Shown: positions 10,814 through 20,552 of the stretch, piece by piece
Numbering within the stretch: the first letter of the stretch is position 1
How the letters are laid out: each line of letters opens with the position of its first letter
Source: Nitrospiraceae bacterium
GTDB lineage: Bacteria > Nitrospirota > Thermodesulfovibrionia > UBA6902
DNA: 64,000 bases
NCBI GenBank assembly: GCA_003599275.1
Contig: QZJG01000015.1
Location: 1-64,000 of the forward strand
Direction of reading: 5' to 3'
Program-made: the position numbers and the translations under genes
Notes under the pieces: model-generated
The model's database searches: none
What the model saw: the letters and a program-made list of their open reading frames with translations, nothing else
Told to the model about the DNA's origin: nothing

Positions 10814-11625
10814 TAAAAGCTCCTCATCAGAGAACCTATAATCAGGTTCCACCCGTCAACAAGTACAAATAACAGCAGCTTAAAGGGAAGCGATATCATT
10901 ACAGGTGGAAGCATCATCATCCCCATACTCAGCAGAATGCTTGCTATAACCATGTCCACTATCAGGAATGGCAGAAAGAGTAGAAAACCGATTTCAAAAG
11001 CGGTCTTCAGTTCACTTATGGCAAAGGCCGGTATCAATACGCCCATTGTCAGTTCTTCTGGCTTTTCCGGAACAGGTTTCTTGGCGAGGCTCGCAAATAA
11101 AGCTATGTCTTTCTGTCTCGTCTGCTTAAGCATAAACTCCCTCAACGGAGGTACTGCCTCATCAATTGCTTCTCCGAAAGAGACTTCTTCCTGCAGATAT
11201 GGTGTCACCGCTTTTTCATTTATAACATCAATGGTAGGTGACATTACAAAGAAAGTCAGGAACAGAGCAAGCCCTATCACAACAGGATTTGGAGGAACTG
11301 TCTGCCCTCCAAAGGCATGCCGCAAAAAAGAAAGCACTACAACGATACGAGTAAAAGAGGTGACCATAATCAAGACAGCCGGCAAAAAGGAAAGAAAGCT
11401 GATTATTAGGAATGTCTCTATTAAAGGATTATTAATGTCCCTGAAATCGATAGCATGCGCAGGAGATGCAGCAGCACATATTGTAATTAAGAGAGAAATG
11501 ATGGTTATAACCGGTCTGGAAAAAAGTGTCGATAATAATTTATGCATCATGCACTTCAAATGACGGTTTCCGGTACCGGTCCTGGCATTATCAAATATTT
11601 TCGAGGTGCGATCAGTATTATTCAA
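10813..11625 (-). CDS. fliP: Flagellar export protein FliP
   Basis: FTRIVVVLSFLRHAFGGQTVPPNPVVIGLALFLTFFVMSP typical of FliP; true start may be internal (MHKLL...). Confidence 0.95.
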   Translation of the reverse strand: MNNTDRTSKIFDNARTGTGNRHLKCMMHKLLSTLFSRPVITIISLLITICAAASPAHAIDFRDINNPLIETFLIISFLSFLPAVLIMVTSFTRIVVVLSFLRHAFGGQTVPPNPVVIGLALFLTFFVMSPTIDVINEKAVTPYLQEEVSFGEAIDEAVPPLREFMLKQTRQKDIALFASLAKKPVPEKPEELTMGVLIPAFAISELKTAFEIGFLLFLPFLIVDMVIASILLSMGMMMLPPVMISLPFKLLLFVLVDGWNLIIGSLMRSF

Positions 11626-11933
11626 GTTCTTTGTGCTCCTATATTCATGAGCTTTCCAAATTTACCCTGAAATCCCTCTGTCTCCGGCAAATCAATATCC
11701 TCATCTTTAAATACCCGTAACAACCGGATATCATTGGGAGTGAGCCCCAGTATGAGGACCTCTTTTCCTATTTTCAATGCGGCCACCCCTTTTTTAGGTC
11801 CAAATGGCTGATAGCTTACAACACTCATAAGACCAAACCTGTTATGTTTTTTCTTCATCACAAATCCGGCAGCCACTATAAGAAGGACCACAAAGAGAAG
11901 GGCTGCAGCCACCTGTAAATAAGTTCCTGTCAT
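11622..11933 (-). CDS. fliO: Flagellar biosynthesis protein FliO
   Basis: One N-terminal TM, small basic domain, between fliN and fliP. Confidence 0.75.
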   Translation of the reverse strand: MTGTYLQVAAALLFVVLLIVAAGFVMKKKHNRFGLMSVVSYQPFGPKKGVAALKIGKEVLILGLTPNDIRLLRVFKDEDIDLPETEGFQGKFGKLMNIGAQRT

Positions 11934-12289
11934 TTCAGTTGTGTCAGCCTTTCTGTGGGGCTGATAATATCTGTAAGCCTCACACCGAATTTTTCATTAA
12001 CAACCACTACCTCGCCCCTTGCTATGAGCCTGCTGTTAGCGAGTATCTCCATGGGTTCGCCTGCAAGTTTTTCCAGTTCAACGACCGAACCCTGGCCAAG
12101 CTGCAGGAGTTCTTTTATCAGCATCCTTGAAGATCCCAGCTGTACAGTAATTTCGACCGGGATATCGAGGAGAAATTCAATGTCCCTTTCAGCTGAAGAC
12201 CTGTTGTCATCCTTCAGGTCTCCGAATTCCGGATCCTGCACATTAACCCCCATTTTGGCCTTTTCCTGCGATTTGTCCTTTTCTTCCAT
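11930..12289 (-). CDS. fliN: Flagellar motor switch protein FliN
   Basis: SpoA domain: LLDIPVEITVQLGSSRMLIKELLQLGQGSVVELEKLAGEPMEILANSRLIARGEVVVVNEKFGVRLTDI. Confidence 0.95.
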   Translation of the reverse strand: MEEKDKSQEKAKMGVNVQDPEFGDLKDDNRSSAERDIEFLLDIPVEITVQLGSSRMLIKELLQLGQGSVVELEKLAGEPMEILANSRLIARGEVVVVNEKFGVRLTDIISPTERLTQLK

Positions 12290-12384
12290 AAAATACCTCC
12301 AAATTTGCTACGCGTTTAACTTCAGGTCCAATCCTTTCACCTCAATCAATAGATTTGATGATAAGCAAAACATAACAGACTTCT

Positions 12385-13359
12385 TCATTCAATGACCCCC
12401 GTTAATTTAACGGCCTGGTTGCCCTTGCTGAAGCCCGGAGTGCCCTTGAATTTTGGCAGGCCTTCTACATAGAGAACAAGTTCGTCATTTATCGATTTGC
12501 CGAGATTTATAACATTACCTTTTTTGAATTTCATTATGTCCCCGAATGTCAGTGACAGGCGGCCGATCTCAGCTGATATTCTTACATTGGTCTGTCTCAA
12601 TATATTCTTCATAATCAGGGACCATCTCTGGTCTGTTTCAAACTTATCACCCTGGATACCTGAATAAAGCTTTTCCTTTACAGGTTCAATCGTGGAATAC
12701 GGCACACAAAAGAACATACGGCCTGCAAAATCTTCTATTTCGATCATTACTTCGATATTGATTACTATTTCAGCTGGCGTTACAATCGTCACAAATTGCG
12801 GGTTAATTTCAGAACTCACATATTCCGGTAATATTGGTGCTATACCTCCCCATGAGACTGCAAGGTCCTTCAAGGCTATATTTACTACTTTTTGAATCAC
12901 CCTCTGCTCAATCGTGGTAAAGGCCCTTCCTTCGGACTTGATATTCTGGGCATTGGCCCCGCCAAAAAAGAACTCGATAAAAGCAAAAACAAGCGGGGCC
13001 TCAAGTACAAGCAGTGAGTAACCCTTGAGGGGGTCCATTTTAAAGATATTTATGCTGGAAGGTACCGGGATAGTTTTAATGAAATCGCCAAATTTAATTA
13101 TCTCGACATTCTGAATGCTTATATCAACGAACTTCATAATAAGGTTTGAGACTGAATTCCTGAAAAGCCTTGCAAAGGACTCATTAGCCATTTCGAGCCC
13201 GGGCATTCTGCCGCGTATAATTCGCTCCTGGTTTGTAAAGTCAAAGGGGCGTACGCCGGCAAGTATTTTGCCTTTCGCTTCTTCGGTGTCGATCTCCCCT
13301 GATGCCACACCTTTAAGCAGGGCATCGACTTCATCCTGTGAAAGTATCTTGTCGCTCAT
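12385..13359 (-). CDS. fliM: Flagellar motor switch protein FliM
   Basis: LSQDEVDALLKGV N-terminus and FliM/SpoA domains. Confidence 0.95.
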   Translation of the reverse strand: MSDKILSQDEVDALLKGVASGEIDTEEAKGKILAGVRPFDFTNQERIIRGRMPGLEMANESFARLFRNSVSNLIMKFVDISIQNVEIIKFGDFIKTIPVPSSINIFKMDPLKGYSLLVLEAPLVFAFIEFFFGGANAQNIKSEGRAFTTIEQRVIQKVVNIALKDLAVSWGGIAPILPEYVSSEINPQFVTIVTPAEIVINIEVMIEIEDFAGRMFFCVPYSTIEPVKEKLYSGIQGDKFETDQRWSLIMKNILRQTNVRISAEIGRLSLTFGDIMKFKKGNVINLGKSINDELVLYVEGLPKFKGTPGFSKGNQAVKLTGVIE

Positions 13360-13841
13360 TGCATTACAAACTCTGTAAAGAAAAGGTTCTTAAACATGTC
13401 CTTGTCCATCCCCATCACCTGATTGGCCCTGAAAAGCAGCTCATCCTTCAGCTGAAATTTGCCTTCAGGACTTGATATGGAATTCAATGACTTGCTGCTT
13501 ACCAGTGTGATAATGGTATCTCTCAGCTGTGGAGTTTTTTCTTTTACTGTTTCACTGAGCTTTTGATCGGATACCTCAAGTTGAATAGTGACTTTCAGAT
13601 ATCTGCCGTGATCAGCGAGATTCAGGACAAACGGATCAAGTGCAACAATCGCAGTTTTCAGATCAGATTTCTCCTCCTTTGTTGTATCATCGCCTTTTTT
13701 GCCGGCCAGTAATTTATACCCTGCGAACCCCCCTGCCCCAAGAACCACTACAGCTGCCACAATAATTATTATCAGCGTCTTGTTCCCTTTTTTTGGCGGG
13801 GCAGGTGCCTCTTCCTTCAGTTCATCTTTTTCATCTGCCAT
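13356..13841 (-). CDS. fliL: Flagellar basal body-associated protein FliL
   Basis: Single TM plus FliL domain, next to fliM. Confidence 0.88.
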   Translation of the reverse strand: MADEKDELKEEAPAPPKKGNKTLIIIIVAAVVVLGAGGFAGYKLLAGKKGDDTTKEEKSDLKTAIVALDPFVLNLADHGRYLKVTIQLEVSDQKLSETVKEKTPQLRDTIITLVSSKSLNSISSPEGKFQLKDELLFRANQVMGMDKDMFKNLFFTEFVMQ

Positions 13842-14153
13842 TATTGCTCCCTCCGATCAGTTGTTAATCGTCATTCGTAACTTTCCGGACTATCGGCTGA
13901 TCACGAATAACATTCTTCTATATACAAATATCATGCCCGCATTAACATATTGATTTATTTGAATTAAGAGCATGACTTTCACGTCAAAAATATGACTTAC
14001 AGGCCAATTACTGTCTTAAGAATTTTAAATTAGCAGTTAGAATGAGAATAGGGAGAGGCCGGGAAAGAGCGGGAAAAGGCGGGAATAATCAAAGAGTTAA
14101 GGGTTTTTAAGGGCATCTGAGGCTAAATGAGAAAAAGGGCGGGGAAGAGGTCG

Positions 14154-14177
14154 AAAGTTGCAGCCAGATTGAGAATT
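14154..14177 (+). repeat. Putative left-end transposase binding site
   Basis: AAAGTTGCAGCCAGATTGAGAATT, inverted relative to the right-end repeats. Confidence 0.7.
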
Positions 14178-14344
14178 CCATCTTTTCCCCAGGCTTTTAA
14201 ATCCTCATTAAAAACAATTCAAATGCCTATATAATCGTGTTTTCTTGAGCTTCAAAGCCGTGAATTGGCCCTCTGTAACCGGCGGTCGCCGGGCGGCTCT
14301 CAGGGGGACAATCGCTTTTGTTATTTTTCAATAGGTTAGCCGTT

Positions 14345-14695
14345 TTACCTTTTAGCCCTTTTATGAAAGCTTTTTACCTCCCACTTTGAGACCATATTCC
14401 ATTGTTCTAAACTAAAAGTTCTGTTTTCAGAAAGCGTCTTATACTCACCGGCCTCAAAAGGTTCAATTATAATATGCGTTAATATTTCAAAACCCTGGGC
14501 ATCCACACCATGAAGCTTTATTGTGACATCTCCTGCCGGTCCGCTGTTACGTACATCAACCTTAAACGATACCTGAATATAATAATCAGACTGTTGAATA
14601 ACCTTATAATCGACGCGAGAGACAGACACATCCTCGCTATAAGCAGTAACACTTAAAACAGAGACTAATAAGAAGCATAAAACAATCTTTAGCAT
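14345..14695 (-). CDS. Secreted hypothetical protein (prophage left-end lysogeny-side gene)
   Basis: 116 aa with signal peptide MLKIVLCFLLVSVLSVTAYSEDV. Confidence 0.6.
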   Translation of the reverse strand: MLKIVLCFLLVSVLSVTAYSEDVSVSRVDYKVIQQSDYYIQVSFKVDVRNSGPAGDVTIKLHGVDAQGFEILTHIIIEPFEAGEYKTLSENRTFSLEQWNMVSKWEVKSFHKRAKR

Positions 14696-14728
14696 GTCCC
14701 CTCCTTCATTCTATTTATTGGTAAAAAA

Positions 14729-14893
14729 CTACGGCTGGCACTGCACTTTAGTTATGGAATCCGTTATCTTGTCTCTTAAGGTATGAGTCCCCAGGCCAGC
14801 ATTTCTGCATTTATCATACTCCTTTATAATAGCCTCATTCGACATCGCGCAGCCGGATATCAGTATCAATAAGACAAACAGTAATCTTTTCAC
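14729..14893 (-). CDS. Small lipoprotein (54 aa, GTG start)
   Basis: Read by eye: (V/M)KRLLFVLLILISGCAMSNEAIIKEYDKCRNAGLGTHTLRDKITDSITKVQCQP*, lipobox LISGC; not in the supplied ORF track. Confidence 0.6.
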   Translation of the reverse strand: MKRLLFVLLILISGCAMSNEAIIKEYDKCRNAGLGTHTLRDKITDSITKVQCQP

Positions 14894-14991
14894 TTAAATC
14901 CCTCCTTATAAATATGATCAATAGTATATTACTTTTAGGTATGGTTTAATACCTATAACTTCTTATAGGTGCACAATACAGAAGCAATGCA

Positions 14992-15390
14992 TTATCCTGT
15001 AGATGACTCCCCTCTTTTCTCCCTCAAAAGCTCCGATAACAGTTTCTTTTCTTCAATACGCTTTAATATTTCGCGCTGATCATCCTCAGGCATATCCTGG
15101 AGGACTTTGACTATCAACTTTGTCACGTCGGATACTTCATTGAATGAAGGCATCTCCTCGCCGACCTGCGGCGTCCGCTCCATGGGGCCTACGCCAGTGA
15201 GTAGCCAATCAAGCGAGATATTATTTATCTCGCAAAATGTGGACAATGGGCCATAAGGGATCGTCCCTCTTAATTTGTGATTGTAGAGCGCAGTCTTAGT
15301 CATTTTTAGAGATTCCGCCACTTCAGAATCACTCTTAAATCCGAACTTATTTTTTAGTCTGTCCACTATATGAGAAATATTTTTCATCAA
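14992..15390 (-). CDS. CI-like phage repressor (N-terminal HTH)
   Basis: IVDRLKNKFGFKSDSEVAESLKMTKTALYNHKLRGTIPYGPLSTFCEINNISLDWLLTGVGP; divergent from the early operon. Confidence 0.85.
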   Translation of the reverse strand: MMKNISHIVDRLKNKFGFKSDSEVAESLKMTKTALYNHKLRGTIPYGPLSTFCEINNISLDWLLTGVGPMERTPQVGEEMPSFNEVSDVTKLIVKVLQDMPEDDQREILKRIEEKKLLSELLREKRGESSTG

Positions 15391-15395
15391 CGTTC

Positions 15396-15436
15396 ACATT
15401 ATGCTTGACTTTGCGTTCACAATTTGCTTATACTCT
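15396..15436. promoter_or_regulatory. Early promoter/operator region between repressor and Ner/Cro-like gene
   Basis: Two GTTCACA direct repeats (aacGTTCACAttatgcttgactttgcGTTCACAattt); TTGACT and TATACT separated by 18 nt. Confidence 0.5.
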
Positions 15437-15462
15437 CACCAACAGGTAAAGGAATTGACTTC

Positions 15463-15678
15463 ATGAACAAAAAAAATAAGCAGTTTAAAAAAATCAAAAA
15501 GCTAATGATCGACAAAGACGTGAAGCCATCCATGATCGCTGATAAAGCGGGAGTCACACGTGGGGCCATTACACGACTTTTGAAAGGCGATCTCGAATCA
15601 GAGCGCCTGAAGCAAGTAATTGCCAAGATGCTCGGCAAAAAGGTCGAGGACCTCTGGCCGAAAGGGAAAGCGGCATAG
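15463..15678 (+). CDS. Ner/Cro-like HTH regulator
   Basis: MNKKNKQFKKIKKLMIDKDVKPSMIADKAGVTRGAITRLLKGDLESERLKQVIAKMLGKKVEDLWPKGKAA. Confidence 0.75.
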   Translation: MNKKNKQFKKIKKLMIDKDVKPSMIADKAGVTRGAITRLLKGDLESERLKQVIAKMLGKKVEDLWPKGKAA

Positions 15679-15828
15679 ATGGGCACATCATTATATATAG
15701 GAGACAATCACACCCCCTGGGCGTCGGTCACTATTAAAGAAGAAGGCATGCGTCAACATGACCTTACGAGTGGCCGGCGCTCTTTTTGTTTGATGCCTTG
15801 ATTTTAACTTTTTTTAGAGGGAGATGCA

Positions 15829-16269
15829 ATGTCAAAAACAAAAAAAGATTTGCACACAGGCACGTCAGAGCAGGGCAGCCTCTTTGACAGCGATCTGGAG
15901 GCCGGGACGCTCGATGTGAGCATGCCCTTCCGGGACGCATTATCAAAAGCGATCCGCAAATGCCAATATTCCACCTGGCAAGTGGCCGCACTCATCAGCC
16001 GCCTCAGCGGCCATAACGTCTCCGAGGACATGCTCAACAAGGTAAAGGCCAGCGATCCAGCCTACGCACTCAGGGCAGAGGACCTTCCCGCAATCATTTA
16101 CGTCACGCAATCACTGGAACCGGCGCGTGTGCTGATGGAGGCGGTCGGCGGGACGGTGAGTGATCACAATGAGAGTAAATTCGTCAAGCTCGCCCGGCTG
16201 GAGCAGGACAATGCCCGGCTGCAGGGAGAGATCATCAAATTAAAGTCAGAGCTGGGGATAAGGAGATAA
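15829..16269 (+). CDS. Phage early hypothetical protein
   Basis: 146 aa ORF in the early operon, C-terminal coiled-coil. Confidence 0.6.
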   Translation: MSKTKKDLHTGTSEQGSLFDSDLEAGTLDVSMPFRDALSKAIRKCQYSTWQVAALISRLSGHNVSEDMLNKVKASDPAYALRAEDLPAIIYVTQSLEPARVLMEAVGGTVSDHNESKFVKLARLEQDNARLQGEIIKLKSELGIRR

Positions 16270-16271
16270 CC

Positions 16272-16499
16272 ATGGGCGCGGATTACGAAGGAGATGAAGC
16301 AGTTATACAGGAGCGGGCCATCAAAGAACTTAAAGCCTTAAGCCCCGAGGCCAAAGGCCTACTCTGCCATCATATCGGTAATCCACTTACTGCCGTGCTC
16401 TTAGAGGTGGCGATGAAACAGTACACATATACAGAGAATTGTGTGCATCACATCCTTGAGGATCTGGATACCTTCGGGATCAGGGAGAACCTTAGATAA
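16272..16499 (+). CDS. Phage early hypothetical protein
   Basis: 75 aa ORF, tightly packed. Confidence 0.5.
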   Translation: MGADYEGDEAVIQERAIKELKALSPEAKGLLCHHIGNPLTAVLLEVAMKQYTYTENCVHHILEDLDTFGIRENLR

Positions 16500-16657
16500 T
16501 GTGCATTCTATGCAATACAAGAAAGGCCAGGTCTGGCAGTCAATTATGTGAATGGTGTCTCCTGAGACCTGTGAGAGAAGGCAAGGAAAAAATGAACAGG
16601 AGACAGGAGATAGAAAAGAGCGCGATACAGGCAGAAATCAGACGGTTGCAATTATAA
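16499..16657 (+). CDS. Small CxxC...CxxC hypothetical protein (52 aa)
   Basis: Read by eye: MCILCNTRKARSGSQLCEWCLLRPVREGKEKMNRRQEIEKSAIQAEIRRLQL*, ATG overlaps the upstream stop. Confidence 0.5.
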   Translation: MCILCNTRKARSGSQLCEWCLLRPVREGKEKMNRRQEIEKSAIQAEIRRLQL

Positions 16658-16672
16658 ATTAAGGAGGGAAAC

Positions 16673-17452
16673 GTGGGTAAAAACGGAACGAAGGCAATCA
16701 TACCAGATGACATCATCAGAGAGGAAGCGATAAGGGCCATAGAGGGCGATCTGCCCTATGAACGGACGCTATATATAAATGAAGTCCGGTACCTCATGAA
16801 ACACACGGCGGAAACGATACTTGAGATCGGTAAGCGGCTGCTTATTATTCGGGAGAAAGAGGGTTACCGGCAATTTGCCGGTATTGTTGAGGAAGAAATT
16901 GGATTATCTCGCACTACAGCCTATCGCTTTATGCATTGTGCCGCCAATGCCGAGAAATTTCCCCGGATCGACTTGTCCCAAATTGGGACGAGTTCCAAAG
17001 TCTACGCACTCCTCGAGGCACCAGAGGAAGAATTGGCAAAATTCGAGCAGCTCGGCCTCTTTGCCGGGAAAGACATGGATGAACTTGAGCGCATGTCCGT
17101 CAAGGAACTCCGCTCAACGGTCAAAAAACTCCGCGAAAAAGCGGAAAAGGTCATCGGCAAACAGGTATCAAAGCTGGAGGCCAAGGCCAAGGCGCTTGAA
17201 GAGGAAAATAAAAAACTCAGGATACAGAACAGCCTCAATGATAAGAGCGCCACTGCCTTTAAAGACGCTTACGAAACCGCCAATGACCTGCTGGACCAGG
17301 CGATCACAATGCTCAATAATGCCAACAGCTCCCCGATGGTCTCGGCAGTCCTGGACGATGAAAAAACCCTCAAGAAATACACCAACATGGCAACCCTCTT
17401 TGAAAAGAAGTTTAAGGGCTGTTTAAACATCATGAAAGAGGCCTTATCATGA
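16673..17452 (+). CDS. DUF3102-like phage protein
   Basis: IGKRLLIIREKEGYRQFAGIVEEEIGLSRTTAYRFMHCAANAEKFP; upstream of the transposase. Confidence 0.65.
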   Translation: MGKNGTKAIIPDDIIREEAIRAIEGDLPYERTLYINEVRYLMKHTAETILEIGKRLLIIREKEGYRQFAGIVEEEIGLSRTTAYRFMHCAANAEKFPRIDLSQIGTSSKVYALLEAPEEELAKFEQLGLFAGKDMDELERMSVKELRSTVKKLREKAEKVIGKQVSKLEAKAKALEEENKKLRIQNSLNDKSATAFKDAYETANDLLDQAITMLNNANSSPMVSAVLDDEKTLKKYTNMATLFEKKFKGCLNIMKEALS

Positions 17453-19482
17453 CCGGCGACCTCGTGACACTGAAACAGCTCGCAGAGCTTGAAGGTGTGC
17501 CATACGACACTATCAAAAAGGCGTTTCAGCGTCAGTCATTCAGCCTCGTCCACTACCAGGGCGAGCAGCCGCTTGTCAGGATCATAGATCCGGCAATATC
17601 AGAGCACGCAAAGGCACGTTATTTTAATCCCACAGTCCCTGAGCCTGCAGGGACCTATCCCACGGAGGCGCAGGGGGACGTGATGAACCCCTCTGCGCCT
17701 TCCCCTCATAGGAAAGATGGCATTATATCCCCCGCACAGCTAAAAGACTGGCAGCGCGACTGCATGACCGCGCGGCTCGCGATATTACAGGAGATTGATA
17801 CCATCGCCGCAGAACATAAACTATCGGCCAATAAGGCCATAAAACGCTTTATTAATTTAATAGAGAAAAAACACCTTGCGCCGCATATCCAGCAGGCAAT
17901 ATCACAGGCAAATCATAGAGACGGATCAGAGAGGACACTCAGCTGGCAAACCATATATCGCTGGATGAAACTCCGCAGAGAATGCGGCGCTCTCGGGCTC
18001 GCACCGGAGGACACAGAGCAGCTCTATATACCGGCGTGGGCAGAGCGGTTTCTCTCTATATACAGAGTGCCGAGCAAGCCGTCCATTCCGCAGACACTTG
18101 AGCTTATGGGAGCAGATGCCCCGCCATACTGGCAGGCAGTGCGCTTCCTTAAAAAATACTCCCGTCTCGACATACAGCGGGGCCGGATGTCCGGCAGTGA
18201 ATTGCGAAGTGTCAAGGGCTACACCATCAGAGACAAGAGCCATTTAATGCCGCTTGATGTAGTAGTGGCCGACGGGCATTCCTACAAGGCAAAAGTCGCG
18301 CACCCGGTCCACGGCAAGCCTTTTAACCCCGAGGTCGAGGGCATCATAGACGCTGCAACGCGCGTATGTATCGGCTGGTCCACCGGCCTGGCCGAGTCCT
18401 CTATGGTAGTGGCCGACGCCATCAGGCACGCTGTCACGGTCAATGAAAAGAAGGCCATTGGCGGACTGTTCGCCATCTTCTACAGCGACCAGGGCGCGGG
18501 CAACAAGGCGCATGCCATATCTGACGAACTGACCGGCATCCTCGCGCGGATCGGCGCGACACCAAAGACCGGCATCCCCGGCAATCCGCAGGGCCGGGGC
18601 ATCATCGAAAAGGCGCAGTACTCCATCTGGATACGCGGGGCAAAACAGCTCCCGACCTTCACCGGCACCGGCATGGACAGCCTGTCATATAGAAAGACCA
18701 TGAAGATCGTCGATAAGGACATCAAGGAAAAGGGGACATCCCGGCTGCTCATTTCATGGGGACAATTCCTTGAATACTGCGAGGAGACCGTAGCGGCATA
18801 TAATAACCGCCCACATTCAGCCCTACCGAAGATAGTCGATGCGCAGAGTGGGTACCGCAGGCGTATGACCCCTATTGAAATGTGGAACAGGTACATCGAG
18901 ACCGGCTGGAAGCCGATGCTCCTCGATCCGGCAGAGATTAAGGACCTCTTCCGCCCGCAGGTAAAATGCATCGCCCGCAATGCAATGGTCAGGGTATTCG
19001 GCAATACCTATTACAACAACCTCCTTGAGCACTATCACGGCGAGGAAGTGTTTGTGAATTACGACATACACGACCCGAAAGTCGTGTGGGTCAGAGACCA
19101 GCAGCAGCGGCTGATATGTGAGGCGATCTTTGAGGCAAATAAGCGGCAATTCTTCCCTGTATCGGTTATCGAGCAGGCGAGAGAGAAGAGATTAAAGGGC
19201 AGGATAAAGCGGCTTGAGAGCCAGATTGACGATGCAAAGATAGAGGCATATGGCATCGAGGAGATCACCATACCCGAGGAGGCATTGATCGTGCCGACAG
19301 ATGCGATCGAAGATGTCACTTTAGATACGAGTGAAGATCAGATATTTGAGGAAGCCTGGCAGCGGTATGAATATTTAATGCAGCAGGCGGAGATATCCAC
19401 GGACGACAGGCAATGGATTAAGGAATATATGACATCGAATGAATACAGGAGCATCTATGGAAAAGAGGAAGCAACAGGATAA
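17449..19482 (+). CDS. Mu-type transposase A
   Basis: 677 aa; rve/DDE-type core (LDVVVADGHSY..., IFYSDQGAGNKAHAIS..., GRGIIEKAQYSIW) and Mu-transposase C-terminal region. Confidence 0.93.
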   Translation: MTGDLVTLKQLAELEGVPYDTIKKAFQRQSFSLVHYQGEQPLVRIIDPAISEHAKARYFNPTVPEPAGTYPTEAQGDVMNPSAPSPHRKDGIISPAQLKDWQRDCMTARLAILQEIDTIAAEHKLSANKAIKRFINLIEKKHLAPHIQQAISQANHRDGSERTLSWQTIYRWMKLRRECGALGLAPEDTEQLYIPAWAERFLSIYRVPSKPSIPQTLELMGADAPPYWQAVRFLKKYSRLDIQRGRMSGSELRSVKGYTIRDKSHLMPLDVVVADGHSYKAKVAHPVHGKPFNPEVEGIIDAATRVCIGWSTGLAESSMVVADAIRHAVTVNEKKAIGGLFAIFYSDQGAGNKAHAISDELTGILARIGATPKTGIPGNPQGRGIIEKAQYSIWIRGAKQLPTFTGTGMDSLSYRKTMKIVDKDIKEKGTSRLLISWGQFLEYCEETVAAYNNRPHSALPKIVDAQSGYRRRMTPIEMWNRYIETGWKPMLLDPAEIKDLFRPQVKCIARNAMVRVFGNTYYNNLLEHYHGEEVFVNYDIHDPKVVWVRDQQQRLICEAIFEANKRQFFPVSVIEQAREKRLKGRIKRLESQIDDAKIEAYGIEEITIPEEALIVPTDAIEDVTLDTSEDQIFEEAWQRYEYLMQQAEISTDDRQWIKEYMTSNEYRSIYGKEEATG

Positions 19483-19542
19483 AAAAAGGCTGCCGGTAAG
19501 AGCAGCCTGAATACAAAACATCATTCAGAGGGAGGATAACTT

Positions 19543-20235
19543 TTGAAAAGGGTATTTGTCAATACGGAGAATGTAAAGAGTTTTAAAGCGGCGATCAGTA
19601 GATTGCAGAGCAGGGAAGAACAAGTGCCTGGTATGGCACTAATATACGGGGAGCCGGGACTCGGCAAAACAAAGACCGTTGCCTCATGGTGCGCGCAGAA
19701 TTGTAATAACTCGTTTTTCATCCGGACTAAGAAACTCATGACAGGCCGATGGCTCCTTGAGGAACTGGTCTCGGAACTTGGAGAGCAGGCCGATAAGCGG
19801 GTCGCGGATCTCTATAGACAAGCCAGGACTATCCTGATGGAGAGGCAATGCACGGTCTTTTTTGATGAGGTCGACTATCTGTGTCATGATGCGCGGGTCA
19901 TCGAGACGCTGAGAGACTTACACGATGACACAGGCACTCCCATTGTAATGGTAGGGATGGCAGAGGCCGAGAAGAAGCTCTCCCGTTACAGACATCTCTA
20001 TGACAGATTTTCAGAGGTAGTTAAATTCCAGGACCTCACCGAGATGGATGTCCGTACGATAGCAGACGAAATGTGCGACGTCAAAGTCAGCGACGATGCC
20101 ACGCGATATATTCATTCACTGGGCGGACGTTTCCGAAAGATCGTAATCCAGCTATATCGATGTGAATCCATAGCAAAAAAGAACTCTCTAAAAGAAGTTA
20201 CGGCCTCTCATATTCAGAACGGGAGGCGTAAATGA
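19543..20235 (+). CDS. Mu B-like AAA ATPase transposition protein
   Basis: Walker A YGEPGLGKTKTVASW, Walker B VFFDEVDYL; follows MuA; apparent TTG start. Confidence 0.92.
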   Translation: MKRVFVNTENVKSFKAAISRLQSREEQVPGMALIYGEPGLGKTKTVASWCAQNCNNSFFIRTKKLMTGRWLLEELVSELGEQADKRVADLYRQARTILMERQCTVFFDEVDYLCHDARVIETLRDLHDDTGTPIVMVGMAEAEKKLSRYRHLYDRFSEVVKFQDLTEMDVRTIADEMCDVKVSDDATRYIHSLGGRFRKIVIQLYRCESIAKKNSLKEVTASHIQNGRRK

Positions 20236-20552
20236 GGGATCTCAAAAAACCTACCGCGCAGGACATAATCTGGAAGACCATCCGTATTCTGAGAGACTTC
20301 ACAATCCACGAAGTCGAGGCAACAGCAAAGCTGCCGTATAAGAGCATAAGCGTCTATATCGCTGCATTATCAAGAGCGGGATATATCCTCAAAGTCGGCC
20401 TCCGGAAAGACGGCTCCGGATCAGCCCCGCGCTCGAAGGTCTGGCGGATCGTGAAGAATACCGGGCCGAAGGCCCCAGTTTTGCGCCGCTGTCTGCTCGA
20501 TCCGAATCTCAATACGCTCACGGAGGTGAAAGACTGTGTCCCAGTGGATTGA
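20232..20552 (+). CDS. Phage winged-helix-like hypothetical protein
   Basis: HTH-like AQDIIWKTIRILRDFTIHEVEATAKLPYKSISVYIAALSRAGYI. Confidence 0.55.
   Translation: MRDLKKPTAQDIIWKTIRILRDFTIHEVEATAKLPYKSISVYIAALSRAGYILKVGLRKDGSGSAPRSKVWRIVKNTGPKAPVLRRCLLDPNLNTLTEVKDCVPVD

Noticed and set aside
14040-14150. G-rich gggaaa/gcggg repeats left of the prophage as a functional element
   Set aside because: Irregular, low-complexity and without a clear structure; nothing supports a specific function.
14154-14163. Prophage termini at TG (14159) and CA (54106-54107) with 5-bp target duplication
   Set aside because: Flanking 5-mers would be aaagt and acgtt, which do not match; termini left approximate.
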